Source of the DNA: Nematopogon swammerdamellus | Taxonomy: Eukaryota; Arthropoda; Insecta; Lepidoptera; Adelidae | Length of the DNA stretch: 64,000 nucleotides | Direction of reading: 5' to 3' | NCBI GenBank assembly: GCA_946902875.1 | Contig: OX336343.1 | Coordinates: 3,758,754 to 3,822,753 of the forward strand | In this document: positions 27,651 through 38,071 of the stretch, in pieces | How positions within the stretch are numbered: position 1 is the first letter of the stretch | Layout of the letters: each line of letters opens with the position of its first letter | Position numbers and translations under genes: made by a program | Notes under the pieces: model-generated | Databases searched by the model: none | What the model was told of the DNA's origin: nothing | Seen by the model: the letters and a program-made list of their open reading frames with translations, nothing else

Positions 27651-28565
27651 GTGAAATACCACGTGAAAACACGGTTCGGTAGGTGGGTCGCTCGGGGTCA
27701 AGATACCACGCATGGTCACTGGGGGGAGACAAAAGTGGCCTAAAATCTGTCACAACGAGCAGGGGCAACAGGGAAACGCCTTCCGAGAGGACATGGTAAG
27801 ATCGTTGCGTGTCGATATACCAAGTCGAGGGTTTCGGTCGGTAATGCTTTGCGTGGTGGACCTCCATGTTCAAATTCTTGTACAATGTTGTAACCGCAAC
27901 AAAATAAAACAAATACAATGCAATGCAATACAATACAAAAGAAAACAAATGTAAAATTTTGTCATAAGTCATAAAGCAATGTTCTTTTGGGAAATAATTA
28001 ATATTCTTAAAACTGAAACTGAAGATGTGTTCCCTTCTAACCGCTACTTGCTCTACGCGAGAACTCCGCGATCACACGCGCTAATACAATAGAAATAATC
28101 CTAATAACAGCCTCTCAACACGCCCACAATCACTGCGGTCGCGCGCGTCGTCCGCTCCGCAAACACCCGCCAGCACACCCCGAGACATATTTCACACCAA
28201 TAGGCCGGGTTAACCCTTCGCGGACACGCTACACTATCGCCCCTCGTATTTATTGCCCTCTAGCGGCAATAACGAGTCGAACGAACAAACAAGACATTAG
28301 ATCGCATATTCTGGGCACGCGCCCCGCCCGACCCGCCCAGCCAGTAGGGTTACCAACCGTCGGGTAGCAAAATCCGGGAGTAAAAAATATTGAATTGTAT
28401 ATATTTATTGCACTCAAATAAAATACGGGCAAAAGGTTACACTTAATACCTCTAGGAGCAGAATACCTTTGGGGTATGATAACTGCTAGGTGGGTGGCGA
28501 AAAGAGATATTATAAGTACCTATTAATATGACAGATGTAAGGAAATAGAAGTAGGTAGTAATTTA
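27651..28565. other. Unassigned stretch, partly GC-rich
   Basis: 27660..27870 and 28020..28330 are GC-rich with short ORFs on both strands and no recognised domain. An AACAAAATAAAACAAATACA-like simple tract lies at 27900..27950. An LTR or promoter is possible but I see no paired terminus. Confidence 0.35.
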
Positions 28566-28567
28566 TA

Positions 28568-28600
28568 TTTTTTTATGTAATCCGGTATAGGTGGTTATAA
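28568..28600 (-). repeat. SINE-A tail fragment
   Basis: TTTTTTTATGTAATCCGGTA then AGGTGG, the reversed end of SINE-A. Confidence 0.5.
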
Positions 28601-28811
28601 TTATTTTATTATAAAATAAATTATTTAAATAATTGTTTTATTTTATTAAACCTACTATCTTTAGGAGGGTTTCCTCCATTCTTAGGGTTAGGTAATTTAT
28701 TCTTTTAATTAATAAAATTAATTCAATAAAATCATAAATTTATGTTATTACTTATTATATTTTTTTTATCCTCCCAATAAAATAATTCGATTCAAGCACA
28801 AGTGCACAAGA

Positions 28812-28855
28812 GGTGCTCTGACCATGGTTCGGATTCTAAGTAAAACTTCGCTCGC
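28812..28855 (+). repeat. SINE-B head fragment
   Basis: GACCATGGTTCGGATTCTAA then GTAAAACT covers the B box and core start of SINE-B; nothing else of the element remains. Confidence 0.5.
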
Positions 28856-28899
28856 TTCGCTTTCATGCGTACGAAGCCGACGCCGACAAAAGCTAAAGA

Positions 28900-29095
28900 T
28901 AATATATATTGGGAAACTCTGTTATAATTAATTTTTCAACAATATTGTAATGGAATATGTGTTTAATCTGATCTGTAAAAAAAAAAAATAATAATAATAA
29001 TTGTAATGACGATTTCTATAGCATATAGATACATTGTATCCAAATTGATGCTCGTTGAAATAAATATATTTGACTTTGACTTTGACTTTATACTT
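28900..29095 (+). repeat. LINE 3' end with (TTTGAC)n tail
   Basis: An untranslated, AT-rich 3' end running into AAATAAATATATTTGACTTT and TGACTTTGACTTT. A similar tail is at 63371..63430. Confidence 0.5.
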
Positions 29096-29547
29096 AAATA
29101 TAAAATTAAGCTAATTAATTAAGGCATTAATAAGGCATTTTTGTTACTTATACGAAGGTTATCTATGAATATTTCCGATGCAGGATTACAACACGACCTT
29201 ACGAAACTTCGGGAGGTTTGACAACCCTACCACCGAGACGTCCTCGCAGGCCCACTCGTAAATAATATCCGCGCTTACTGTAATGTGCTAACTTTAGGAA
29301 TAAGTACGTGCGGTCTGGAGGCGAGTGCTCAAGTGGAGGGTTAAGTCGTGCGGGTCTCATAATTGATAAAGTTTTTGCTCGGTTTTTGTGCTGCAGTGAG
29401 ACATGAAAACTGAAAACCGCCGCCTTTGCCGGGTTGCGATTTTAAAGCGTACTTTGTTGGATTTGCGTTATGATATGATGTATTTGTCTTAGAGTTAAGT
29501 TGTCATCAATTTGTGTATATGTTACCGGAAATGTATGAAATCTAGGA

Positions 29548-29690
29548 ATTGTATACATTTCCTAGGAAATGTATACAATGCCAAGCCAATTTAGGAAATG
29601 TGTAAAATAAACTTTCAAAGGTTCTTTAATACACACATTTCCTAGGAAATGTATATATTTACTAGGAAATGTATGAAAATTAACATTATA
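29548..29690. repeat. Palindromic CATTTCCTAGGAAATG cluster
   Basis: 29548..29579 is a perfect 32-bp palindrome centred on CATTTCCTAGGAAATG. A second CATTTCCTAGGAAATG core occurs at about 29637..29652, with further half-sites (AGGAAATGTATG, AGGAAATGTGT) up to 29690. Confidence 0.85.
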
Positions 29691-29727
29691 CGAGTACTAT
29701 AAAATATTTTGTTAATGAATGAATACT

Positions 29728-30020
29728 ATTTTTTTTTTATGGAAACTGACACGGTTGGCTACATCACCCAGTGATGTAGCCGTGTACGTGATGTCAGCCC
29801 ATAACACCGGGTGAACTACGTGCCATGTCAGTGCTTCCCCCTTTGATCGTGCCGGATACACTGAACTGGTCGGAAAACACAAACTATTTACATAGCCGTT
29901 TCAACCGACGTTTCATTCAGTGCGGTGGTGCCAACCCGGGCGGGTTAAGCCCTACCACCAAGTAAGATTAGGAGGGAAGGGATCTACAGTTTTACGAGGA
30001 ATCCGAACCTCGGTCTAAAG
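29728..30020 (-). mobile_element. SINE-B, 5'-truncated
   Basis: Starts with a T run and ATGGAAACTGACACGGTTGG; tail, core (GGTGGTGCCAACCCGGGCGG) and B-box region (GGAATCCGAACCTCGGTC) are present, and the rest of the tRNA-like head is missing. A small inverted duplication of CAGTGATGTAGCC occurs near 29765..29800. Confidence 0.8.
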
Positions 30021-30430
30021 TGAATATATTTATATTACCTACGTCAAAGACCGTACGGGCTTTGTATTGCGTACATGTCTTAACTCCCCTATTCTTTCTC
30101 TTGAAATTTAGTTGTTCTGAAACTGGGTCGATTATTTCTTAAAATTGTTTGACCACTCTTTGAATTGTTGTCAAATTATGTGCACTTTCTCGACCGAAAA
30201 TTCCGGCAAATTTGCTAGCGGTCTCAGTCCCCATTTTTGTAATGGGTTTTCACCGGTTTTCACAATGATAAAGCGTTCTTCTTTTGTGTAGTGCTCCATT
30301 TTTAATAAGCGGTACAATCATAGGTGACAGCTGTCAAATTTCAGAGTTGCCACTTGCACGAGAAAAAAATGCCACAAAATTTAAATTGTGTAGTCTTATT
30401 GAGACACCCATATAATAACTTAGAAGGTTT
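30021..30430. other. Stretch without recognised gene
   Basis: Lies between two minus-strand SINE-B copies. No ORF or motif supported. Confidence 0.4.
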
Positions 30431-30432
30431 TT

Positions 30433-30800
30433 CTTTTTATGGAAACTGACACGGTTGGCTACATCACCTACTATCCGTGATGTCGGCCCATAACATCTTG
30501 GTGAACTAGGTGCCATGTCAGTGCTTCCCTTCGGTCGTGCCGGCTAAAACTGAACAGGACGGAAAACACGAACTATTTAAATAGCCGATTCAACCGACCT
30601 TTCATTCACTGCGGTGGCACCAACCCGAGCGGGTTAAACCCTACCACGTAGTAAGGTAAGAAGGGAAGGGACCTACAGTTTTACGTGGAATCCGAACCAC
30701 GGTCAGCCTCCAACGATCGAGCGGTCACCCATCCATTAACTGACCGCGCCCAGGTGTGCTTATGATCCGGCCGACCGCACCACTGAGCTACAGAAGCTGA
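30433..30800 (-). mobile_element. SINE-B, tRNA-headed, full-length
   Basis: T run at 30430..30438, tail, core, then GGAATCCGAACCACGGTCAG (B box), CCAACGATCGAGCGGTCACC, CTGACCGCGCCCAGGTGTGC and the A-box end CACCACTGAGCTAC. Confidence 0.88.
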
Positions 30801-30832
30801 CAAAACTACCTACACGGTATGAGGTACTAACA

Positions 30833-30960
30833 AAACATTGTGACTTGTAAAGTCAGTTTTTCTTCGCATTGAATTTAGAACTGGCGGAATTTTCGACGTG
30901 TCCTAGCGTAGGTTACCTACCTATGGATAAAATTATACAATAAACTATCAAATAAAATCA
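30833..30960 (+). repeat. Dispersed repeat family E, copy 1
   Basis: TACTAACAAAACATTGTGAC, TTCTTCGCATTGAATTTAGA, ACTGGCGGAATTTTCGAC and TAGGTTACCTACCTATGGAT are shared with 42765..42905 in the same orientation. It ends in an ACAATAAAC-type tail, so possibly a LINE 3' end. Confidence 0.65.
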
Positions 30961-31029
30961 TTAGTTAAGCCACTTAACAGAAAAAAATAATATAAAATAA
31001 TAGAGTCAACGAAAGTTTCTCATACATTA

Positions 31030-31035
31030 TTTATT
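31030..31035 (-). terminator. AATAAA signal past the candidate exon
   Basis: TTTATT on the plus strand, AATAAA on the minus strand, about 31 nt after the stop of the frame at 31066..31311. Confidence 0.35.
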
Positions 31036-31065
31036 CCACAAACTACGTACATAGGTACCTCTGCG

Positions 31066-31311
31066 TTAAGAAGTAGCGCTCTTATGTACACAGGCGACCG
31101 AGTTGCCTACCGACAACTTTCCGGGTCTAATCCTCGGGTCCAAAATGTATTCCGTGCGAAGTGAGTTGGCTAAACTTGTGATCGGTCTAATCTTATTTAA
31201 GTTTTCGTCGACCAAGACATTCCGCCGGACCGGACCCGCACTAGCAGGGTTATCGCGTGAATCTCTAGCGTGCGACTGGGAACATGTCAATATCAATAAA
31301 TAGCAGTCTGC
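31066..31311 (-). CDS. Candidate terminal exon of a secreted-type protein, unidentified
   Basis: The reverse strand has a good acceptor (TATTTTAATTTTTTGCAG) at about 31312, then a frame open for about 81 codons to TAA at 31066..31068. The first residues CYLLILTCSQSHA look like the end of a signal peptide with cleavage near SHA. Then RDSRDNPASAGPVRRNVLVD, a hydrophilic middle (NKIRPITSLANSLRTEY) and a C-terminus ending KSATS. AATAAA follows. An initiating exon is needed upstream and I could not find it. The opposite strand is also open across most of this stretch, which lowers confidence. Confidence 0.35.
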   Translation of the reverse strand, partial: ADCYLLILTCSQSHARDSRDNPASAGPVRRNVLVDENLNKIRPITSLANSLRTEYILDPRIRPGKLSVGNSVACVHKSATS

Positions 31312-31314
31312 AAA

Positions 31315-32125
31315 AAATTAAAATACACCATTTGTGGTTGGTGGAAGTCCGAAGATCTTTTGACCGTCGTCATATAATAAGTAGGCGTACTATACAGAAG
31401 GGATACTTCCAACCCCCTCACACTCAAACAGCATTTCCCAAAAGGCAACACACAAAACAGTCTACCACATAAAAATACCATACAGCCGTTAGTGTCGCAA
31501 CCTGGAAAAATAGGCGATGGCGTAAAAACACACTCAGTTTTCTATTTTGAGACAAGATGGTTGTGGTGGAAAGTACTTATAAGACTGAATGCTTAGGATG
31601 TACACAGGTACTGGCTGAGAAAGTTAAATAAAGAATTTGTCAATTTCATTTTCTAAATGTATTTCTACATCATATATATTTTTTTCTTTAATCTGTTGAC
31701 AGCTACCTGCCCCCTGCAAGACAGCTCACGCTAGTGCAGAGGTCAGGGGTTGATGCTAAACATGTACAATGTAAAAACATTTATACAAATGTTTTGTCTT
31801 ATCTTATTCACGTTAAGTCTATAAAAACACTTAAATTTTGTGTTGTTTTATCATATAAAAAATCGTGCAAACTACGGATTCTTACTCCGTTGCCTAATGC
31901 AATTTGACAGTATACAGTTGCAATGTTTTTCAAGTCGCGCGACTCCAATTTGCCTAATAAAATAACCCTCCTGAACCCAGGTGGTAAATTCGGAACTGGA
32001 GTAAGTAGGCCTGTTGCTCCACTTTTTGTCGGCAGTCATATACTTAAGGGTTAAGTTTAACTAAACTTTATAAAATGCAAGTATAACACTGTAATACAAT
32101 AAATTAGTGTAGGAAGCATGTAGAG
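31315..32125. other. Stretch without recognised gene
   Basis: Would hold the intron and first exon of the 31066..31311 candidate if real; no clear start exon seen. No repeats recognised. Confidence 0.35.
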
Positions 32126-32133
32126 AGGCATGT

Positions 32134-32532
32134 GTTTTTATGTAATCTCGTATGGGTGGCTGAGTCAGAGGGGCCAAAGCACATGCTCCGACCAGCCAAT
32201 ATCACCTCCGAGAAGGTAGGTGCCATACCGGAGACCCTTTGGATTGTTGGCTATAATGAACTAGAGGAGAACACAACCGAGGCTGCTATGCGGTCATCTT
32301 ACATTCAGTACGATGGTACCAACCAAGTTGGCTACAATTTGAACCTACCACCTAGTAAAGGGCAAGGGACCTTCAGTTATACACCGGTTCCGAACGGTGA
32401 AGCAGCAGGTGTAGGTATGCACGTAAATTTTTTGGTCCAAAAAAACTCATTGGTACACGCCGACCGGAATCGAACCTCGGACCTCTAGCACGAGGAGCCG
32501 ACGCCCAGACCACTCGGCCAAGCGCCGCTTGA
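32134..32532 (-). mobile_element. SINE-A, full-length
   Basis: Reversed order: ATGTAATCTCGTATGGGTGG, CCAATATCACCTCCGAGAAG, core (GGTACCAACCAAGTTGGC, ACCACCTAGTAAAGGGC), TCATTGGTACACGCCGACCG, B box GGAATCGAACC, and head ending CACTCGGCCAAGCGCCGC. Confidence 0.9.
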
Positions 32533-32589
32533 AAGCATTTTAGAAAAAAAAACCAACACAAGAATAGACAACGGTATGGCACCTAACTA

Positions 32590-33285
32590 CCATAAAGCCT
32601 CATTACGATGCGTTGAAATCACGAATATAGGTTGAGATGTAACAATTCACGTAGTAAAAAAAAAATGAGTTTAGCACATTCAAATAGCGGGCCGATTTTT
32701 CCATTGGATTGCTCGCGAGTTGAGTGGCGTAGGGTGCGGCCCTAACGAACAGCGCGCTGGTAGAACCATTTCATAGTAACCATTTTCGACGATCACCTCC
32801 TTTTCATGATGAACGACAGCTGTGGGCGCGCGTGTGACATGGTTTCACGTGAATATTTTCAGTTCTTTTAGTCGATTGCACATCCCTAGGCGCTTAATTG
32901 AATTGTAACGTGACAGCTGTAACGGGCCAAACGCGTTGCATATAGAGTGCGTTCGGTGGGGGGGTCGAAAGGGGGTTTGCAGCGGATTTATTCCAGCTAT
33001 ATTTTTTTTGTATTTTTTTTTTCACTAGTAACTTTTACGGCTGGTTAGAGAAGTGATAAAATGGATGTAGGATTAATTCTTTTGCAGCCAGTACGCGGTG
33101 TGATCTCTCGGGAATTCGTGTTTTATCAGTATGTGCTTTTTCTGAAACGAATTAACAATTAATTTTTAAGTTTAGTAAGAGTTATTAAACACCGGAATAT
33201 CTTCATGAAAAGCTTACGTGATCGCGGAATATACATAACCACGACACGTTTCATTTCATTTAATTTTCACTGCATGTCATTTTCA
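32590..33285. other. Stretch without recognised gene
   Basis: 32690..32960 is GC-richer and has two CAGCTGT E-box motifs (32817 and 32912). A G run is at 32957..32963. No coding evidence. Confidence 0.35.
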
Positions 33286-33397
33286 GCGCATCATCTCATT
33301 GTGGTCACATTTGTCTCCTCCTAATAAGAAGCAGAAGTAATACTCACACGCAGCTTTTGTTAAGTTCTTCCCTGTTGAGTGCTATGGAGAATTGGTA
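33286..33397 (+). repeat. Outlying partial unit of the 145-bp repeat
   Basis: GCGCATCATCTCATTGTGGT through GTTGAGTGCTATGGA matches the later part of the unit in 33917..34598, about 520 bp upstream of the array. Confidence 0.85.
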
Positions 33398-33916
33398 GAC
33401 ATGCGAATAATGTAGATCGGTATGTCGGTGCAACACACACTTATATGTGGAAGTGGGATGGATTTCTCACGAGCTAATGACGCTGACGTAAGTCTTTCAT
33501 TCGAGACCGGTGGATCCCCGGTACACATTAGGTGGTGGTCATATGCACTTCCACGCATATACATAGCTGGTGAAAACAAAAGCCTTTAGGCTAGTACAAA
33601 ACGCTGAGGCCCTGGGCACAGGTTGTGGTTGGACCCCAGTGGCAGTGATGGCTTCACCCCCGGCTCTCGACTTCGGTCGGGGGTTCCTTCGGGTGGACGG
33701 GTGGGTGCTCGGATCGGCTGGGGAAAGGTCGCAGCCTGTGTATTCCCATGGGATCATTTCGGAAAAAACGGTACAGCTATGGGGCCTCGATCGGGCATAC
33801 ATGATCTCTGTACTCGCATGAGTGCAGGTAGTAGACGTCTGGATTTTGTAACCGGAAGGTTGATATTTCTGGACGTCTATAAACAAAACGTAAATCAAAA
33901 TGATAGTAAAGAAGAT
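33398..33916. other. Unclassified insertion between repeat units
   Basis: Separates the outlying unit from the main array, so it was probably inserted into, or captured by, the array. The GC-rich block 33600..33760 gives open frames on three tracks but no recognisable motif. Confidence 0.4.
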
Positions 33917-34598
33917 GTTGAGTGCTATGGATAGGTCAGCGGCTGAACTCAGCCCCAGCAGCGGAGAGGAGCAGCGCATCATCTCATTGTGGTCACATTT
34001 GTCTCCTCCTAATAAGAAGCAGAAGTAATACTCACACGCAGCTTTTCTTAAGTTCTTCCCTGTTGAGTGCTATGGATAGGTCAGCGGCTGACCTCAGCCC
34101 CGGCAGCGGAGAGGAGCAGCGCATCATCTCATTGTGGTCACATTTGACTCCTCCTAATATGAAACAGAAGTAATACTCACACGCAGCTTTTGTTTTTTGT
34201 TAAGTTATTCCCTGTTGAGTGCTATGGATAGGTCAGCGGCTGAACTCAGCCCCGGCAGCGGAGAGGAGCAGCGCATCATCTCATTGTGGTCACATTTGTC
34301 TCCTCCTAATATGAAACAGAAGTAATACTCACACGCAGCTTTTGTTAAGTTCTTCCCTGTTGAGTGCTATGGATAGGTCAGCGGCTAAACTCAGCCCCGG
34401 CAGCGGAGAGGAGCAGCGCATCATCTCATTGTGGTCACATTTGTCTCCTCCTAATATGAAGCAGAAGTAATACTCACACGCAGCTTTTGTTAAGTTCTTC
34501 CCTGTTGAGTGCTATGGATAGGTCAGCGGCTGAACTCAGCCCCGGCAGCGGAGAGGAGCAGCGCATCATCTCATTGTGGTCACATTTATCTCCTCGCG
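33917..34598 (+). repeat. 145-bp tandem repeat, five units, each with a mini-ORF
   Basis: Units begin with GTTGAGTGCTATGG at 33917, 34062, 34214, 34359 and 34504; one step is 152 bp owing to a TTTTTTG insertion. Most units contain an ATG-to-TAA frame of about 34 codons (MDRSAA.LSP.SGEEQRIIS, then LWSHLSPPN). The last unit diverges after WSHLSPR. Confidence 0.9.
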
Positions 34599-34696
34599 CC
34601 ACGCCTGAGGACAAACACCATTGTTAATGTATTTAATTTCAATATGTTTATAATCTGTGAAAATTATACTCCACAATTCATCTCACTTATTAAGTA

Positions 34697-36234
34697 ACTA
34701 GCTGAGCCCGCGGCTCCGCTCGCGTGAAATTCGTATTCCAAAGAAGAATGTAAGTAACTAAGGGCGAGGCCGAAGGCCGAGCTGCGTTCAGGTAATCGAT
34801 AAACCTTCTTAAAGAAAGTAACTAACTAAGGGCGAGGCCGAAGGCCGAGCTGCTTTCAGGTAAACGATAAACCTTTCTCAAATAAAGGAAGTAAGTAAGG
34901 GCGAGGCCGAAGGCCGAGCTGCGTTCAGGAAGACGATAAAACTTCTGGAAGAAAGGAAGGAACTAAGTGCGAGGCCGAAGGCCGAGCTGCGTTCAGGTAA
35001 ACCAAAAACCCTCTTCCGCCTTCGGGCCTCGCCCTTAAAGACTTCCTTTCTTCGATAGAATATAATATCGTTTACTCAATCTATTTATTTCATAAAAATA
35101 AAAAAGTAATATTAATAACTAAAGAATTAAACCTACCTAACAAACATTAAAATAACTATCAAAACGGGCATTTTCAAATGTTCTTAGAGCACTTGCGGCA
35201 TTACCCCGCTGGATGGCAAGGCTTACCCTTTGAATGAAGTACATAAGCCCTTGATGGCGGGACACCAGTTGCGTCAACCAGTTCAAGCCTCTTTTGGCTT
35301 CACTGCTCCACGGACCGAGGGTTTCAACCGCAAACGCAACAAATTCGAAATCTTGAATTATATTTCTATATTTGCTGCGTTTGAGGCTCTCCGCCCCAGC
35401 CTCGGCCGCGCCAGCCGCTCTTGAAGATGTCCTAACGTGTTTTGGAGCCACGTGAGAACAAAAGTGGCGTCCCACATCAAAGAACTACCCTTAGTCCATG
35501 GCAATAAGGTGATAGCATCGGGCCTCCTGCCATCCAGCCGGGAATAACCGCGAGGTTCTAGGATGCACGGTATATTTGCCGTTAGAAGCGTGGACTTTAT
35601 AATAAAATTTAAATTAAATTAACTCAATCTTAATATTAATTAACTTTATTCGAGATGATTTAGCTTCTTCCTGAACGCAGCTCGGCCTTCGGCATCGCCC
35701 TTAGCTACTTGCTTTCTTCGAGATGGTTTATCATTTGTCAGAACGTAGCTCGGCCTCCGGCCTCGCCTTAGTAACTTACTTTCTTCAAGATGGTTTAGCT
35801 TCTTCCTGAACGCAGCTCGGCCTTCGGCCTCGCCCTTAGTTACTTGCTTTCTTCGAGATGGTTTTTCAATTATCCGAACGTAGCTCGGCCTTCGGCCTCG
35901 CCTTAGTTACTTACTTTCTTCAAGATGGTTTAGCTTCTTTCTGAACGCAGCTCGGCCTGCGGCCTCGCCCATAGTTACTTACTTTCTTCGAGAAGGTTTA
36001 TGGTCTTCCAGAATAGAGCTCGGCCTTCGGCCTCGCCCTTAGTTACTTACTGTCTTCAAGAATGTTTTTCTTCTTCCTGAACTCAGCTCCGCCTTCCGCC
36101 TTGCCCTTAGTTACTTTCATCGAGAAAGAATATCGTTTACGTGAGCGCAGATCCGCCTTCAGGCCCGCCTTTAGTTACTTACTTTCTTTTTTTAAATACG
36201 AATTTCACGCGAGCGAAGCCGCGGGCAACAGATA
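34697..36234. mobile_element. 1.5-kb foldback element with Helitron-type ends
   Basis: 34706..34737 (GCCCGCGGCTCCGCTCGCGT, then GAAATTCGTATT) is the inverted repeat of 36195..36226 with one mismatch. Inside each end lies a tandem array of a roughly 60-bp unit (AAGGGCGAGGCCGAAGGCCG, AGCTGCGTTCAGG): about four units on the left (34755..35040) and about nine inverted units on the right (35655..36160). The centre holds an RT-like remnant. The CTAG and GCCCGCGG ends match the 3' ends of the Helitrons at 43557 and 50123, so this may be two Helitron ends in opposition. Confidence 0.8.
35160..35600 (-). pseudogene. C-terminal remnant of an RT-associated protein inside the foldback
   Basis: The reverse strand reads LDGRRPDAITLLPW ... 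SSLMWDATFVLTW, then after a frame change APKHVRTSSRAAGAAEAGAE, SLKRSKY, FEFVAFAVETLGPWSSEAK, and FIQRVSLAIQRGNAASALR. The pattern RPD..TL.PW..G..L.WDAT, then F.P.AVETLG.W, then QR.SLAIQRGNA.S is one I recall from the C-terminus of invertebrate RT-like mobile-element proteins. The catalytic RT part is absent and the frame is broken. Confidence 0.6.
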
Positions 36235-36239
36235 TATAA

Positions 36240-37255
36240 ATTTTATTGCACCAATGACAGCGACATAACTTCGACTTTTAATTATTATTTTTATTTATCA
36301 AACAATTTGTCACCGGCCAGCTCACGTCGAGATGACAGTTCTCCGTTGTCAACATGGCATTTAAAATTGTTTTTTACCTTTACTTTGGATTACGTGATTT
36401 TTATTATATTTTTTAATTATTATGTTCATCCGTGATTACACTGTCACTATAAAAAGTTTCGTCAAATTCCGTTCGTGGTTTTTGCGAGATGCGCTTACAA
36501 ATAGACATTTTTGCATTTACGATTTTATGATATGTATAGACTATTGTGTTCAAGTTATAAAAAAGAAGAACTGTCATTTTCGTTGTATCTACTTATTTTT
36601 AAATTTCGAATGAATATTTTATTCAAATTGTATTTGCTGCCAGTTCTCAAGATATAATTATGTACTTTGGACTACGTGATTTTAAACGCGCAATAATGTT
36701 TATAATTTTTAATTTTTTTTTATTTTTGTTATTTTTTTTTACGTATTATGTTAACCCGGCATATAAACTGCCACTATACAAAGTTTCGTCTAATTCCGTT
36801 CAGTAGTTTGTGCGTGATGCGCGTACAGACAAACAAACAAACAAACAAACAAACAAAAATTTTAAAATCTGTTCTAACATGTTCAGTATCTCATTTTAAG
36901 CCACCCTGGTTAGTTTTTTTCCGAATACATTCAATGTACAGACTTTCTTACCTCTACGATTTTATTATATGTATAGATGTATAGATATCATAAATTATGC
37001 GAAAGTATATTTGTTTGTTTGTTCCTCTTTCACGCCTGAACGGCTGGAAGGATTTTGACAAAACTTCGTATAGTGGTAGTGTATATCCCGGAGTAAAATA
37101 ATTTAGAAAAAAAAGTTGTCAAGTTCGAGTCGAGCTCGCGTAAAGAGGGTTCCGTCGAGTCTACAGCGAGCGAAGACGGGCAAAAGCGATACAATTATAA
37201 AAACCCTAAAATAAAATGTCCGAAGCACGTAAAGTACTGCAGATCGAAAGAAAAG
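36240..37255. other. AT-rich stretch with degraded dispersed repeats
   Basis: 36430..36560 and 36755..36975 share AAGTTTCGTC.AATTCCGTTC, GATGCGC.TACA and ACGATTTTAT.ATATGTATAGA, so they are two copies of one unclassified repeat; the second has (ACAA)n at 36830..36857. A third related block is at 37000..37110. No gene. Confidence 0.5.
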
Positions 37256-37261
37256 AAAAAC

Positions 37262-37616
37262 AAAATAAACAAATCGGTCAAGTGCGAGTTTTGCTCGCGC
37301 ACGGAGGGTTTGTCTCTCTACAATGCAAAAATATAAAAACCTGTGGCGCCATCTATTATTCAGTAGTGTGGCTAATCGATTATTAGCACGTTTTTTGTAT
37401 GGGGATCTCACCAATTTAATTTTTTTTATTTTAGCTTTCTTTATTATTTATTGGCACATCCGCCATAATAACACATTATTCTGTTAACATTTCAACGGGC
37501 TACCTATTACGATTCAAACGATACAAACAGTTACTCGGACGGACGGACGGACAGACAGACAGACGGAAGATGTAGGCTTAGGAATAGGCTTCTGTGTAGA
37601 TATGGAACCCTAAAAA
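37262..37616 (-). mobile_element. Element L, full-length, diverged
   Basis: Right-end block TCGGTCAAGTGCGAGTTTTG at the left, CCGCCATAATAACACATTAT, (GGAC/AGAC)n at 37537..37565, and ATGGAACCCTAAAAAT at the end. Confidence 0.75.
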
Positions 37617-38068
37617 TATAATTTTATTCTCGGATGAAGTATTTAAATATTTTAATTGAGTGATTTTACAAAAATTACCACCTATAAGAAATGTACATAA
37701 ATTAATACGAACAGAAATAAATTCGCTTCAGCTGTGTTCTCTACCGCGCAGAGGCACTTACCGGACACCAAGCTTGCTTGGAGGTAAAAATAAAAAAAAA
37801 TTAAGTCCGCTCTTCCCTCATAAAAAGAATATTTTACACTAATAGACTTATGCGAAAAGGCAATTTCAAGCCCTTGTACGTACATATCATTAGCATATAA
37901 ATCATGGCTCCATCTTTTTCTACCTCAAAATATTTTGCTAAATCAGAATTAAAATTTGAAAAAATTCCGTCCGTCCCAAAATAACTCGTAGCAAAGATGG
38001 GCAAATATGAAAGACGGCGCGTAGAGAAATTCTTCGCATTCACATGTTCCGATAACTTTTTACGAGGG
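37617..38068. other. Stretch without recognised gene
   Basis: Short ORFs only; no repeats recognised. Confidence 0.4.
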
Positions 38069-38071
38069 GTA

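Noticed and set aside
31103..31303. Plus-strand frame with a P450-C-terminus-like feel (GSKMYSVRSELAKLV)
   Set aside because: No heme-binding Cys motif precedes it, there is an upstream stop, and the minus-strand reading has better gene signals.
33539..33982. 147-codon minus-strand ORF
   Set aside because: Spans the border between an unclassified insert and the 145-bp array; no domain recognised.
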